Assembly (NCBI GenBank): GCA_904502225.1
Contig: CAJGDO010000003.1
Coordinates: 10,393 to 74,392 of the forward strand
Source of the DNA: an uncultured Clostridia bacterium
GTDB taxonomy: Bacteria; Bacillota; Clostridia; Christensenellales; Borkfalkiaceae
Direction: 5' to 3'
DNA length: 64,000 bases
Below are positions 32,118 through 40,788 of this stretch, piece after piece; the stretch's first letter is position 1; each line of letters starts with the position of its first letter. Under the pieces are notes generated by a model. It had not been told where the DNA came from and did not search any database. It saw only the letters and a program-made list of their open reading frames with translations. The position numbers and the translations under genes were made by a program.

Positions 32118-34487
32118 ATGTTTCAAGTTAAGAAAAGAGACGGGAAAATAGTTGAATTTGATTTATCAAAAATCACAACTGCTTTATCAAAGGCGTTTAA
32201 CGCAAAGCAAGTGAATTACACTGCAGACATACTAAACAGACTTTCACTTCGTGTTTCAGCAGACTTTGAAAAGAAGATTAAAGACAATATTATCACGGTT
32301 GAAGACATCCAAGACAGCGTTGAAGTTGTTTTAATTCAAACAGGATACGTTGACGTTGCAAAGAGTTATATTTTATACCGTAAACAAAGAGAAAAAGTTC
32401 GTAATATCGGCGAAACCATCGTTGACTACAAAAAGGTTGTTGACGACTATTTAAAGGTCGCAGACTGGCGTGTTAAAGAAAACTCAACAGTGACGTATTC
32501 AGTTGGTGGACTTATTCTTTCAAACAGTGGTGCAGTCACTGCAAACTACTGGCTTTCTGAAGTTTATGATGAAGAAATTGGCGATGCACACAGAAATGCT
32601 GATATCCACATTCACGACCTTTCAATGTTGACAGGCTATTGTGCAGGTTGGTCGCTCCGTCAACTTATTAAAGAAGGTTTAGGTGGTGTTCCAGGCAAAA
32701 TCACGTCATCACCAGCAAGCCACTTGTCAACACTTTGCAACCAAATGGTAAACTTCCTTGGTATTATGCAAAACGAATGGGCAGGTGCACAAGCATTCTC
32801 ATCTTTCGACACATATTTAGCACCATTTGTTAAGGTTGATAACTTAACTTACAAAGAAGTTAAACAATGCATTCAATCTTTCATTTACGGTGTAAACACA
32901 CCAAGCAGATGGGGTACACAATCTCCATTTACGAACATTACGCTTGACTGGGTAGTTCCAAACGACCTTGCTGAAATGAACGCACTTGTTGGTGGCAAGG
33001 AAATGGACTTTAAGTATAAAGATTGCGTAAAAGAAATGGAAATGGTAAACAAAGCGTTTATCGAAATTATGATTGAAGGCGATGCTAACGGCAGAGGTTT
33101 CCAATACCCAATCCCAACATATTCAATTACAAGCAACTTTGACTGGTCAGAAACAGAAAACAACAAACTTTTGTTTGAAATGACGGCAAAATACGGCACA
33201 CCATATTTCTCTAACTATATTAACAGTGATATGGAACCAAGTGACGTTCGTTCAATGTGCTGTAGATTAAGGCTTGACCTTCGTGAACTCCGCAAAAAAT
33301 CAGGTGGTTTCTTCGGTAGTGGTGAAAGCACTGGTTCTATCGGCGTTGTCACAATCAACATGCCAAGAATTGCTTACCTTGCAAAGACAGAAGAAGAATT
33401 CTACGACAGATTAAAGAAGATGATGGACATTTCTGCTCGTTCATTAAAAGTTAAGAGAGACACTGTCACAAAACTTTTAGAAGCAGGCTTATATCCATAC
33501 ACAAAGAGATATTTAGGAACGTTTAACAACCACTTCTCAACCATCGGTTTAGTTGGTATGAACGAAGCGTGCTTAAACGCTAAATGGATAGGTAAGGACT
33601 TAACAAATGCAGAGGCTCAAAACTTCACAAAAGACGTTTTGAACTTTATGAGAAACAAACTTTCAGATTATCAAGAAATGTATGGCGACCTTTACAACCT
33701 AGAAGCAACGCCAGCAGAATCAACGTCGTTTAGACTTGCTAAACACGACAGAAAGAGATATCCAGATATTATCACTGCATCTGACAATGATAATTCACCA
33801 TACTACACCAACAGTTCACACTTACCAGTTGGTTATACTTCTGATATCTTCTCTGCTCTTGATATTCAAGACGAATTGCAAACTCTTTACACCTCTGGTA
33901 CAGTATTCCACGCTTTCTTGGGTCAAAAACTTCCTGATTGGAAGAGTGCTGCTAACTTGGTTAGAAAGATTGCACAAAACTATAAATTACCATACTACAC
34001 AATGAGCCCAACATATTCAGTATGTGCAGACCACGGCTATATCGCAGGCGAAATTTACGAATGTCCAACCTGTGGTAAAAAGACCGAAGTTTATAGTAGA
34101 ATTACCGGCTACTATCGTCCAATCCAAAACTGGAACGATGGTAAGAGAAAGGAATTTGAAGATAGAAAGGTTTACGATATTGAAAATTCAGTTTTCACTG
34201 AAAAGGCAGAAGACACTTGCTCTTGCAAAAAAGACGCTAGTGTTAAGGCTGAACTTGACGGACCAGTTTTATACACAAGAAACGGTTGCCCAAACTGCAA
34301 AACAAGCAAAATGATGCTTGATAAAGCAGGCTTTATCTATTCAGTTATCAATGCTGAAGAAGACAAGGAAACAACCTTAAAGTTCGGCATTAAAAAGGCA
34401 CCAACCCTTTTAGTTCCAAACGGCAACGGCTTTGATATTTACGATAACGCAAGTGAAATTAGAAAATATATTGAGAGCAACAAATAA
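32118..34487 (+). CDS. nrdD: Anaerobic ribonucleoside-triphosphate reductase with C-terminal glutaredoxin domain
   Basis: Class III ribonucleotide reductase of 789 residues; makes deoxynucleotides without oxygen using a glycyl radical. In order: ATP-cone (residues 1-90, FQVKKRDGKIVEFD), the catalytic barrel, a zinc site with CPTCG near residue 650, and the glycyl-radical motif RITGYYRP near residue 665. An extra ~75 residues at the end form a glutaredoxin/NrdH-like domain, LYTRNGCPNCKTSKMM with a CPNC redox pair near residue 725. Such a fused thiol donor suggests a thioredoxin/glutaredoxin-dependent enzyme rather than the formate-dependent E. coli type. Activase NrdG is encoded at 38524. trxB follows by 2 bases. 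Confidence 0.95.
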   Translation: MFQVKKRDGKIVEFDLSKITTALSKAFNAKQVNYTADILNRLSLRVSADFEKKIKDNIITVEDIQDSVEVVLIQTGYVDVAKSYILYRKQREKVRNIGETIVDYKKVVDDYLKVADWRVKENSTVTYSVGGLILSNSGAVTANYWLSEVYDEEIGDAHRNADIHIHDLSMLTGYCAGWSLRQLIKEGLGGVPGKITSSPASHLSTLCNQMVNFLGIMQNEWAGAQAFSSFDTYLAPFVKVDNLTYKEVKQCIQSFIYGVNTPSRWGTQSPFTNITLDWVVPNDLAEMNALVGGKEMDFKYKDCVKEMEMVNKAFIEIMIEGDANGRGFQYPIPTYSITSNFDWSETENNKLLFEMTAKYGTPYFSNYINSDMEPSDVRSMCCRLRLDLRELRKKSGGFFGSGESTGSIGVVTINMPRIAYLAKTEEEFYDRLKKMMDISARSLKVKRDTVTKLLEAGLYPYTKRYLGTFNNHFSTIGLVGMNEACLNAKWIGKDLTNAEAQNFTKDVLNFMRNKLSDYQEMYGDLYNLEATPAESTSFRLAKHDRKRYPDIITASDNDNSPYYTNSSHLPVGYTSDIFSALDIQDELQTLYTSGTVFHAFLGQKLPDWKSAANLVRKIAQNYKLPYYTMSPTYSVCADHGYIAGEIYECPTCGKKTEVYSRITGYYRPIQNWNDGKRKEFEDRKVYDIENSVFTEKAEDTCSCKKDASVKAELDGPVLYTRNGCPNCKTSKMMLDKAGFIYSVINAEEDKETTLKFGIKKAPTLLVPNGNGFDIYDNASEIRKYIESNK

Positions 34488-34489
34488 TT

Positions 34490-35407
34490 ATGTATGATTT
34501 AATCGTAATAGGTGCGGGCGCAGCAGGTATGACCTCTGCGCTATACGCATTAAGAAATGGCAAAACAGTTTTAGTGTTAGAAAGTGAAAGTTTAGGTGGG
34601 CAAATTGCCAACTCGCCAAGACTTGAAAATTACCCATCAATAAAAGAAATCAGTGGCGAACAGTTTGCAGATAACCTTTTTGAGCAAATTACATTCCACG
34701 GTGCAGACCTTGAAATTGAAAAGGCTGTTGATATTATAAAAACCGAAGATAAAGTTTTCCACGTTAAAACCGAGTTTAACGAATATCAAGCAAAAAGCGT
34801 TGTCATAGCGTCAGGCGTTAAGCACAAACACCTTCGCACCAAGTCTGATAGGGATGATTTGGTTGGAAAGGGCGTTTATTACTGTGCTATTTGTGACGGT
34901 GCGTTTTATAAAGACAGGGAAGTTGCTGTTATTGGCGATGCTAACACAGCACTTCAATATTCACTTTTACTTTCAAGTTATTGCAAAAAGGTTTACGTTT
35001 ACACCTTGTTTGACAAATTCTTTGGCGATGCGTCTTTGGTTAAGGCTTTAAGGGCAAAAGAAAACATTGAAGTAAGGCCAAATACAAGCGTTATCGACTT
35101 TATTGGTGAAGACCAATTAACAGCCATTGAATATAAGGATAAGGACGGCAATATCTGCACACACGAAATACCAGCAGTGTTCGTTGCAATCGGTCAAATC
35201 CCTGATAATAAGGCGTTTGAAAAGGTTGTTGACCTTGACCAAAACGGCTATATAATTGCTGATGAAAGTTGCAAAACAAAGACCGAAGGGTTGTTTGTTG
35301 CAGGCGATTGCAGAACAAAGGCAGTTCGCCAAGTTGCAACCGCAGTGGCAGATGGTGCTATTGCAGCCACAAACGCATCAATTTATTTGGAAAGTTTAGA
35401 TAATTAA
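34490..35407 (+). CDS. Thioredoxin-reductase-like flavoprotein, NADPH motifs degenerate
   Basis: Flavoprotein of 305 residues, thioredoxin reductase fold: FAD motif GAGAAGM at the N-terminus, redox pair in YCAICDG near residue 136, and C-terminal FAD motif FVAGDCR. The NADPH-binding part is unusual: GDANTA replaces GGGxSA, and YTLFDKF replaces the HRRxxxR motif. Clostridial ferredoxin-dependent flavin thioredoxin reductases lack these motifs, so that class is the best guess. It starts 2 bases after nrdD, whose C-terminus is a glutaredoxin domain, so it probably reduces that domain. An alternative is an NADPH enzyme with diverged motifs. Confidence 0.85.
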   Translation: MYDLIVIGAGAAGMTSALYALRNGKTVLVLESESLGGQIANSPRLENYPSIKEISGEQFADNLFEQITFHGADLEIEKAVDIIKTEDKVFHVKTEFNEYQAKSVVIASGVKHKHLRTKSDRDDLVGKGVYYCAICDGAFYKDREVAVIGDANTALQYSLLLSSYCKKVYVYTLFDKFFGDASLVKALRAKENIEVRPNTSVIDFIGEDQLTAIEYKDKDGNICTHEIPAVFVAIGQIPDNKAFEKVVDLDQNGYIIADESCKTKTEGLFVAGDCRTKAVRQVATAVADGAIAATNASIYLESLDN

Positions 35408-35442
35408 CAAACTTAAAAACATAGATAGTGTTTAAGAAATTG

Positions 35443-35471
35443 TTGACTTAAAGTTAAACCTATGTTATAAT
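35443..35471 (+). promoter_or_regulatory. Promoter of the SCIFF gene
   Basis: TTGACT (35443) and TATAAT (35466), 17 bases apart; GGAGGA follows at 35490. Confidence 0.75.
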
Positions 35472-35501
35472 AGTTAAGAAATTAACCTTGGAGGATGAAT
35501 T

Positions 35502-35654
35502 ATGAAACATATTAAAGTAGTTGCATCAAAAAATCTTTGTGAAAGTGCAAAAAAAGGTGGTTGTGGTGAATGCCAAACATCTTGCCAATCTGCTTGCAAA
35601 ACAAGTTGTGGTATTGCAAATCAAAAATGCGAAAACAGTAAAGAAAGCAAGTAG
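35502..35654 (+). CDS. SCIFF ranthipeptide precursor
   Basis: Peptide of 50 residues of the SCIFF family (six cysteines in forty-five residues), a radical-SAM-modified peptide found throughout Clostridia. Starts MKHIKVV; the core GGCGECQTSCQSACKTSC then NQKC gives the six conserved Cys (21, 24, 28, 32, 36, 43). An additional Cys13 makes seven, which is unusual. The partner maturase follows at 35779. The maturase forms thioether links from Cys to neighbouring residues; the cellular role of SCIFF is not settled. Strong GGAGGAT ribosome site. Confidence 0.93.
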   Translation: MKHIKVVASKNLCESAKKGGCGECQTSCQSACKTSCGIANQKCENSKESK

Positions 35655-35716
35655 TTTTTAGGGCTATTTGACTTTTACTATCCCAAAAGGGAAAATAACA
35701 TAAAAATGTTAGTTAG

Positions 35717-35757
35717 AAATGCAGTACGATAAAAGGTCGTATTGCATTTGTTTTTAC
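35717..35757 (+). terminator. Terminator between SCIFF and its maturase
   Basis: Stem AAATGCAGTACGA/TCGTATTGCATTT followed by GTTTTTAC. Partial read-through here would give much more peptide mRNA than maturase mRNA. Confidence 0.8.
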
Positions 35758-35778
35758 TAAACAAAAAAGGAAAAACTG

Positions 35779-37155
35779 ATGGTACACCAATATAAACTAT
35801 TAAACCAAAATATCGTGCTTGACACTTGCTCTGGCGGGGTTTATGCCGTTGATGAAATGGCTTACGACACAATTGCACTTTTTGAAAAGCAAGAAAAAGA
35901 GCAAATTATAAACGATATTTTTAATAAATACAAAGACCAAAATGTTGATAAAGCAGAAGTTGAAGAGTGCTATAACCAAATTTTAGAACTTAAAGACAAA
36001 GGCGTTTTGTTTTCAAATGACACCTTTGAACATATGGCAAGCGAGTTAAAAGCCAAAACTTCTGGCGTTATCAAAGCACTTTGCTTGCACGTTGCACACA
36101 CTTGCAACCTTAACTGTGAATATTGCTTTGCAAGTCAAGGCAAATATCACGGGGAAAGGGCGATTATGTCTTACGAAGTGGGAAAGCGTGCTTTAGATTT
36201 TTTGGTGGAAAATTCAGGAAGCAGAACCAATCTTGAAGTGGACTTTTTCGGTGGCGAGCCACTTATGAACTTTGACGTTGTTAAAGACCTTGTAAAATAT
36301 GCAAGAAGTATTGAAAAGGAAAAAAAGAAAAACTTTAGGTTTACCTTAACCACAAACGGTGTGCTTATTGATGACGACGTGATTGAGTTTGCCAATAAAG
36401 AAATGTCAAACGTAGTGTTATCTCTTGACGGAAGAAAAGAAGTTCACGATAGATACCGTGTTGATTATAAAGGGGAAGGTAGTTGGGAAAAAATTATTCC
36501 AAAATTCCAAAAATTAGTTAAAGAGCGTGGGAATAAAGATTATTATATGCGTGGCACTTTCACGCACTTTAACCCTGACTTTGTGGAAGATATAAAAGAA
36601 ATGCTTAAACTTGGCTTTACAGAATTAAGTATGGAGCCTGTAGTTTGTGCAGAAGGCGATAAAAACCAATTAACCAAAGAAGATTTGCCTATCGTTTTAG
36701 AGCAGTATGAAAAACTTGCCGAACTTATGCTTGAAAAGAAACAGGAAGGAAAGCCTTTCACTTTCTATCATTATATGATTGACCTTAAGGGCGGACCTTG
36801 TATATATAAGCGTATTTCTGGCTGTGGTTCTGGAACAGAATATATGGCAGTCACACCAACGGGCGACCTTTACCCTTGCCATCAGTTTGTTGGCGAAGAA
36901 AGGTTCAATCTAGGCAATATTTTTGACGGCGTGACAAATAAAGAAGTGACAAAAGAATTTTTTGATTGCAACGTTTATGCTAGGGAAGACTGCAAAGATT
37001 GTTGGGCAAAACTTTATTGTTCTGGCGGTTGTGCAGCAAACGCATATCACGCAACGGGAAGCGTCCGTGGCGTTTATAAATATGGTTGCGAACTATTTAA
37101 AAAACGTATGGAATGTGCTATCGCCTTATCAGTGATAGACGATTTAGATGAATAA
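35779..37155 (+). CDS. SCIFF radical SAM/SPASM maturase
   Basis: Thioether-forming radical SAM enzyme of 458 residues that matures SCIFF. The N-terminal ~90 residues form a RiPP-recognition-like domain. The radical SAM cluster is CNLNCEYC near residue 113, with DFFGGEPLMN after it. The SPASM part has GCGSGTEY, YPCHQF and the DCKDCWAKLYCSGGC cysteines for auxiliary clusters. Located 124 bases after the peptide, with a terminator between; the next gene starts immediately after its stop. Confidence 0.94.
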   Translation: MVHQYKLLNQNIVLDTCSGGVYAVDEMAYDTIALFEKQEKEQIINDIFNKYKDQNVDKAEVEECYNQILELKDKGVLFSNDTFEHMASELKAKTSGVIKALCLHVAHTCNLNCEYCFASQGKYHGERAIMSYEVGKRALDFLVENSGSRTNLEVDFFGGEPLMNFDVVKDLVKYARSIEKEKKKNFRFTLTTNGVLIDDDVIEFANKEMSNVVLSLDGRKEVHDRYRVDYKGEGSWEKIIPKFQKLVKERGNKDYYMRGTFTHFNPDFVEDIKEMLKLGFTELSMEPVVCAEGDKNQLTKEDLPIVLEQYEKLAELMLEKKQEGKPFTFYHYMIDLKGGPCIYKRISGCGSGTEYMAVTPTGDLYPCHQFVGEERFNLGNIFDGVTNKEVTKEFFDCNVYAREDCKDCWAKLYCSGGCAANAYHATGSVRGVYKYGCELFKKRMECAIALSVIDDLDE

Positions 37156-38487
37156 ATGAACACGCCTATTGTAGATTTTTTACAAAAATATAATAATTCT
37201 AATAGCGTTAGGTTGCATATGCCGGGGCATAAAGGCAAAATTGCGGGAACAAGCTACGATATAACTGAAATCAGTGGTGCGGACAGTTTGTTTGATGCTT
37301 GTGGTATAATTGATGAAAGTGAAAATAACCTTTCAAAACTTTATAACACTTTATTTTCGCTCTATTCAACAGAAGGCTCAACCTTATCAATAAAAACAAT
37401 GCTTGCACTTGTTTATAAATACGCTAAAAATAATGGAAAAAAGCCACTTATTTTAGCAGAGAGAAACGTGCATAGCAGTTTTTTGTATGGGGTTGGACTA
37501 TTAGATATACAAGTTGAGTGGATAGAAGATGAAAGGCAAAATTTATTTTCATCAAATCTAACTGCAAAAACGGTTGAAGAAAAGTTAAAATCAATGCAAG
37601 AAAAACCAACGGCATTATACCTAACTTCACCCGATTATTTAGGCAATATTTTGCCTATAAAAGAAATAGTAAGTGTATGCAAAAAGCATAACGTTTTACT
37701 TGTTGTGGACAATGCACACGGGGCATATTTTAACTTCTTAAAAGAAAATATCCACCCTATAAATTTGGGTGCTGATATGTGTGCTGATTCTGCACATAAA
37801 ACCTTGCCAACCCTAACGGGTGGTGGATATTTGCACCTTAATAAAAGGTTTGATTATTTTTCAAAAAGCGATGTTAAACGTATTATGAAAACCTTTGCGT
37901 CCACAAGTCCATCTTACTTAATTTTAAGTTCGTTAGACAGCACTAATAAATACCTTTTTAAAGAAAAAAATGCATTTATTCAGTGTGAAGAAAAGGTAGA
38001 AAAACTCAAACAATTTTGCTTAAATTTGGGCTTTGATTTGGTGGGGGAAGAAAAACTAAAAATTACTTTAGATTGTAAAAGTTTTGGCTACTTTGGAACT
38101 GACATTGCAAGCCTTTTAGAAAAACAAAATATAGTGGTTGAATATTTTGATAAAGACTATGTTATTTTGATGTTTTCACCACTAAATACCGATAGCGATT
38201 TTGATAAAATTAAGTGCGTTTTTAAAGGTATTGAAAGAAAAAAAGAAATAAAAAAAGCCGACCTAATTTTTTCAATTCCACAAAGAAAAATGAGCATAAA
38301 AGACGCTCTATTTTCTAACGAAGAAAGGGTTGAAGTTGAAAAAGCGAACGGAAAAATTATTTCGTCAATATCGGTCAGTTGCCCACCAGCAATTCCGCTT
38401 ATTTTTAGTGGGGAAGTCGTTGATGAAAACACAATAAAAATTTTACAATATTACGGCATAAAAGATTGTCAAGTTGTAAAAGAATAA
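37156..38487 (+). CDS. Orn/Lys/Arg decarboxylase family protein
   Basis: PLP enzyme of 443 residues with fold-type I decarboxylase features: RLHMPGHKGK near residue 20 and the PLP lysine in DSAHKTLPTLTGG near residue 213. This is the short form without the N-terminal wing, as in YaaO/SpeA-like proteins of Firmicutes. It would decarboxylate arginine, lysine or ornithine towards polyamines. The start follows the maturase stop directly, so it belongs to the SCIFF operon, although a functional tie is not established. No ribosome site stands out. Confidence 0.9.
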   Translation: MNTPIVDFLQKYNNSNSVRLHMPGHKGKIAGTSYDITEISGADSLFDACGIIDESENNLSKLYNTLFSLYSTEGSTLSIKTMLALVYKYAKNNGKKPLILAERNVHSSFLYGVGLLDIQVEWIEDERQNLFSSNLTAKTVEEKLKSMQEKPTALYLTSPDYLGNILPIKEIVSVCKKHNVLLVVDNAHGAYFNFLKENIHPINLGADMCADSAHKTLPTLTGGGYLHLNKRFDYFSKSDVKRIMKTFASTSPSYLILSSLDSTNKYLFKEKNAFIQCEEKVEKLKQFCLNLGFDLVGEEKLKITLDCKSFGYFGTDIASLLEKQNIVVEYFDKDYVILMFSPLNTDSDFDKIKCVFKGIERKKEIKKADLIFSIPQRKMSIKDALFSNEERVEVEKANGKIISSISVSCPPAIPLIFSGEVVDENTIKILQYYGIKDCQVVKE

Positions 38488-38492
38488 AACAA

Positions 38493-38519
38493 AAACGCCA
38501 CGGATTTTCCGTGGCGTTT
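38493..38519. terminator. Terminator between decarboxylase and nrdG
   Basis: Perfect stem AAACGCCACGG/CCGTGGCGTTT, convergent genes on both sides. Confidence 0.9.
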
Positions 38520-38523
38520 GTTG

Positions 38524-39225
38524 TTAAAAATCATAACCTCTTGTCCCAATTTTCTTTACGTTTGGTTTAAGAATTTCAATAAATTCTAAAACCGTTTTAT
38601 CGTCAACAGGTGAAAGGTCAACTGCGTTTATGCAATTTTCGTTAAACTTAAACTTTTGTAAAAAATATTTGTTTGCACCCTTTATCCACTCGGAAATGCC
38701 AAAAATATTTTCTTTTTTATGGAACTCGTTAATAAGCGTTGTCCTAAATTCGTAATCTGCGTTTCCGCTCAAAAAATATTCGGCAGTTTTTTCGACTTTT
38801 GCTATATCAAACTTGTCAAAACCAATAACTTTTGCATAGCCATCTTTATCGTTTTTAATATCCATAGCAAAGTAATCGCAAAGCCCGTTTTGGTGCAGTG
38901 ATTTAACTAATTCTGGGTTAGTGCCGTTTGTGTCTAACTTAATTTTATAGCCAAGTTTTTTAATTTTTTCCATAAATAAAGCAAGGTCATTGTGTAAGGT
39001 AGGTTCGCCACCAGAAATGCAAACTCCGTCTAAAACGCCCTTTCTTTTTTCAAGATAATCAAAAATCTCGCTTTCACTAATTGTAGGCAAATTGTCAAAC
39101 TCGTTCACAAGCAACGCATTGTGGCAAAAAGGACACTTGAAATTACATCCACCCGTAAACAAGGTGCAAGCAACCAAGCCGTCAAAGTCAACAAGCGACA
39201 TTTTTTCAATACCCAAAATCTTCAT
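38524..39225 (-). CDS. nrdG: Anaerobic ribonucleotide reductase activating protein NrdG
   Basis: Radical SAM activase of 233 residues with the cluster motif CNFKCPFC near residue 28. It reads FDGLVACTLFTGGC before and GEPTLHNDL after, as in the NrdG/pyruvate-formate-lyase-activase group (the subtype often annotated as TIGR02495). It would install the glycyl radical on NrdD encoded at 32118. It is 4 kb away on the opposite strand with no shared operon, and longer than the ~155-residue E. coli NrdG, so a different glycyl-radical partner cannot be excluded. Confidence 0.85.
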   Translation of the reverse strand: MKILGIEKMSLVDFDGLVACTLFTGGCNFKCPFCHNALLVNEFDNLPTISESEIFDYLEKRKGVLDGVCISGGEPTLHNDLALFMEKIKKLGYKIKLDTNGTNPELVKSLHQNGLCDYFAMDIKNDKDGYAKVIGFDKFDIAKVEKTAEYFLSGNADYEFRTTLINEFHKKENIFGISEWIKGANKYFLQKFKFNENCINAVDLSPVDDKTVLEFIEILKPNVKKIGTRGYDF

Positions 39226-39319
39226 AAAAAACCTCTTACGTATATTATAACCCTTTTACAATACGCTTGTCAAACGTATTAAATTGTGTTATTATATAGG
39301 AAGTAAAAAAGGAGAAAAA

Positions 39320-39757
39320 ATGAAAGCAGTTGTTCAAAGAGTTTTAGATGCAAGTTTAACCGTTGATGGAGAGTTGATTTCAAAAATAGGCAAGGGCTAT
39401 GTCGTTTTTTTAGGGGTAAAGAAAGGGGATAGTAAAATAGAAGCCGATTATTTTATAAAAAAACTTCCAACCCTTCGAATTTGCGAAGATGAGAACGGAA
39501 AAATCAACAAATCTATCGTTGACACAAATGGCGAAATTCTTTTGGTTTCGCAGTTTACCTTGCTTGCAAACACTTCGCACGGCAACCGCCCAGAGTTTTT
39601 GGATGCCGAAGTCCCACAACTTGCCAATGAACTTTATGAATATGTTTTAGAAGGTTTAATTAAGCAAGGCTTATCGGTAAAGAAAGGCGTGTTTGGTGCA
39701 GATATGAAAATTAACCAAACAAACGACGGGCCTTTTACAATAATTTTAGAAAAATAA
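39320..39757 (+). CDS. dtd: D-aminoacyl-tRNA deacylase Dtd
   Basis: Proofreading enzyme of 145 residues that removes D-amino acids and glycine from mischarged tRNA. The family motifs SQFTLLANTSHGNRPEF (near residue 78) and TNDGPFTI at the end are present. A frame opens at 39284, but AAAAAAGGAG is the ribosome site for ATG 39320. Terminator follows. Confidence 0.96.
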   Translation: MKAVVQRVLDASLTVDGELISKIGKGYVVFLGVKKGDSKIEADYFIKKLPTLRICEDENGKINKSIVDTNGEILLVSQFTLLANTSHGNRPEFLDAEVPQLANELYEYVLEGLIKQGLSVKKGVFGADMKINQTNDGPFTIILEK

Positions 39758-39762
39758 AAAAG

Positions 39763-39790
39763 ATGGCGACAGGTTTAATCTGTCGCCATT
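39763..39790. terminator. Terminator between dtd and the TSCPD gene
   Basis: Stem ATGGCGACAG/CTGTCGCCAT, seven-base loop, convergent genes. Confidence 0.85.
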
Positions 39791-39797
39791 ACTTATT

Positions 39798-40058
39798 TTA
39801 TAAATTTTGTTCTTTATCGAGTTTGTATTTTTCAAGAGCCCTTGCAAGTTGGTCCCCACACGAAGTATTGCTTCTGCATTTGATACCTTTAAGTGTAGAA
39901 ATAACTTGGTCAATATCTTGCCCTTCAACGAGTTTAGCAATGGCTTGAAGATTGCCACTGCAACCGCCGATAAATTTAACGTCTTTTAGTTTGTTGTCTT
40001 CGGTCACGTCAAATAAAATTTGTCTGCTACAAGTGCCACGAGTAATGTAAGTGTTCAT
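39798..40058 (-). CDS. TSCPD domain protein (TIGR03905 type)
   Basis: Small protein of 86 residues matching the short TSCPD family seen alone in Clostridia: TRGTCSRQILFDV, FIGGCSGNLQAI, CRSNTSCGDQLARAL. The four conserved Cys (near residues 9, 34, 61 and 67) could bind a metal; the same domain closes some ribonucleotide reductases. Role unknown. Lies downstream of a DUF4364 regulator on the same strand. Confidence 0.85.
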   Translation of the reverse strand: MNTYITRGTCSRQILFDVTEDNKLKDVKFIGGCSGNLQAIAKLVEGQDIDQVISTLKGIKCRSNTSCGDQLARALEKYKLDKEQNL

Positions 40059-40075
40059 TTTATTTTCTCCTATAA

Positions 40076-40600
40076 TTAGTCTACTAAATTTTCGTAAATA
40101 TTTCTATAAACATCCACGGCTTTTTCGCCCCATTTTTTGTAAATGTCTTTTGCGATTTGCCTATTAGGGACAACCACTTTAAGTTCTAAAACAGGTTGTG
40201 CAGGTTCTATAATTTTTAAGTAAACGGTATAGGTTCCGTCTTTATTCATAAAATAGTCTGCAACGCACTCTTGCTTTCTTCTATACTTGGTGCGATTGTT
40301 CTTAACAAAAATGGAAATTGCTTCACGGGTAGAGGCAGGGATATTGATAAAGAAGTTTGCCAAACAAATTCTTCCATCAGGGGTGATAGTATAAAGCGGT
40401 TCACCACTTGAACCAATATCATAAATCCAACCACATTCTAAAAGTTGGTTTAGGATAGGTTGGCAGTCCATATAAGCAAGCCAGTTGTTGGACGAACAAC
40501 ACATATCAAGCACTGTGTTTTCAGATAAAGGAACTTCCATCTTGTCGAAAACGAACAGCAATATTAACTTGTTTAAAGATGAATCACCTTTAACCTGCAT
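40076..40600 (-). CDS. DUF4364 family protein, probable winged-helix regulator
   Basis: Protein of 174 residues matching DUF4364, a family typical of Clostridia. Residues 5-85 have a winged-helix pattern (LNKLILLFVFDKM, YMDCQPILNQLLECGW, PLYTITPDGR); the C-terminal half is beta-rich. It is likely a transcriptional regulator with an unknown signal. It lies 17 bases upstream of the TSCPD gene, so the two probably form an operon. Confidence 0.85.
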   Translation of the reverse strand: MQVKGDSSLNKLILLFVFDKMEVPLSENTVLDMCCSSNNWLAYMDCQPILNQLLECGWIYDIGSSGEPLYTITPDGRICLANFFINIPASTREAISIFVKNNRTKYRRKQECVADYFMNKDGTYTVYLKIIEPAQPVLELKVVVPNRQIAKDIYKKWGEKAVDVYRNIYENLVD

Positions 40601-40788
40601 AAACCGACACTCTCCATATTACTATTTTTCATTATAACATAAAAACGGAATTTGTAAAGAACTTTATGTAAAAATTTGCAAAAATACGCCAAAAAAAGTT
40701 TATTATGATATAAAAATGTGTTATAATATACTTGCGAAATTATGTTTAAATATAGTGTTAAAAGTATTAGTTTAAGGGGGATAAGACC

